This document shows positions 5,090 to 5,115 of a stretch of 5,115 nucleotides of DNA, one piece after another. Made by a program: the position numbers and the translations under genes. The notes below the pieces were generated by a model that saw only the letters and a list, made by a program, of their open reading frames with translations, was not told the origin of the DNA and did no database searches. Positions within the stretch are counted from its first letter, which is position 1, and each line of letters starts with the position of its first letter. Source of the DNA: an uncultured Clostridia bacterium. Its GTDB lineage: Bacteria; Bacillota; Clostridia; Oscillospirales; CAG-272. The stretch is taken from positions 1-5,115 of the forward strand of contig CALBLD010000153.1 of NCBI GenBank assembly GCA_937895775.1, in the 5' to 3' direction.

Positions 5090-5115
5090 CGTGATATTTT
5101 TTTGACTATCCGTAC

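Overview
The window looks like chromosome of a low-to-mid GC Gram-positive anaerobe, most likely a clostridial Firmicute of the Ruminococcaceae/Oscillospiraceae kind. This is inferred from the AAAGGAG-type ribosome binding sites, a long-form hibernation factor, an HPr-family protein of clostridial style, a consensus sigma-A-type promoter, and exported proteins with a lipobox or a basic-plus-hydrophobic N-terminus. No tRNA, rRNA, CRISPR array, insertion sequence or phage gene was seen.

Layout, left to right. (1) The 3' end of a P-type calcium ATPase gene (PMCA-like, type IIB) runs off the left edge on the + strand. It is followed 62 bases later by a small HPr-family gene on the same strand. 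(2) A perfect 12-bp hairpin separates these from a convergent minus-strand gene for a hexapeptide-repeat acetyltransferase of the maltose/galactoside O-acetyltransferase family. (3) An AT-rich divergent intergenic region (about 1813-2134) carries a good promoter for hpf on the + strand and a plausible one for the acetyltransferase on the - strand. (4) hpf encodes the long form of the ribosome hibernation promoting factor and ends in a very strong 22-bp-stem terminator. (5) Two minus-strand genes fill the rest. They are an exported or membrane-anchored 469-residue protein and, 17 bases downstream, a 291-residue lipoprotein. They are almost certainly one operon, and I recognise neither.

The known genes are housekeeping or stress functions: calcium export, phosphotransfer or carbon signalling, sugar acetylation and ribosome hibernation. 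They are arranged as separate transcription units and do not look like one pathway. The less ordinary points are: the HPr homologue keeps the phosphocarrier His15 but has Arg at the position of regulatory Ser46; hpf is preceded by a possible seven-codon leader ORF whose stop overlaps the hpf start as ATGA; and the two-gene exported operon includes a lipoprotein with a His/Cys cluster. I found no convincing evidence of a wholly new multi-gene system.
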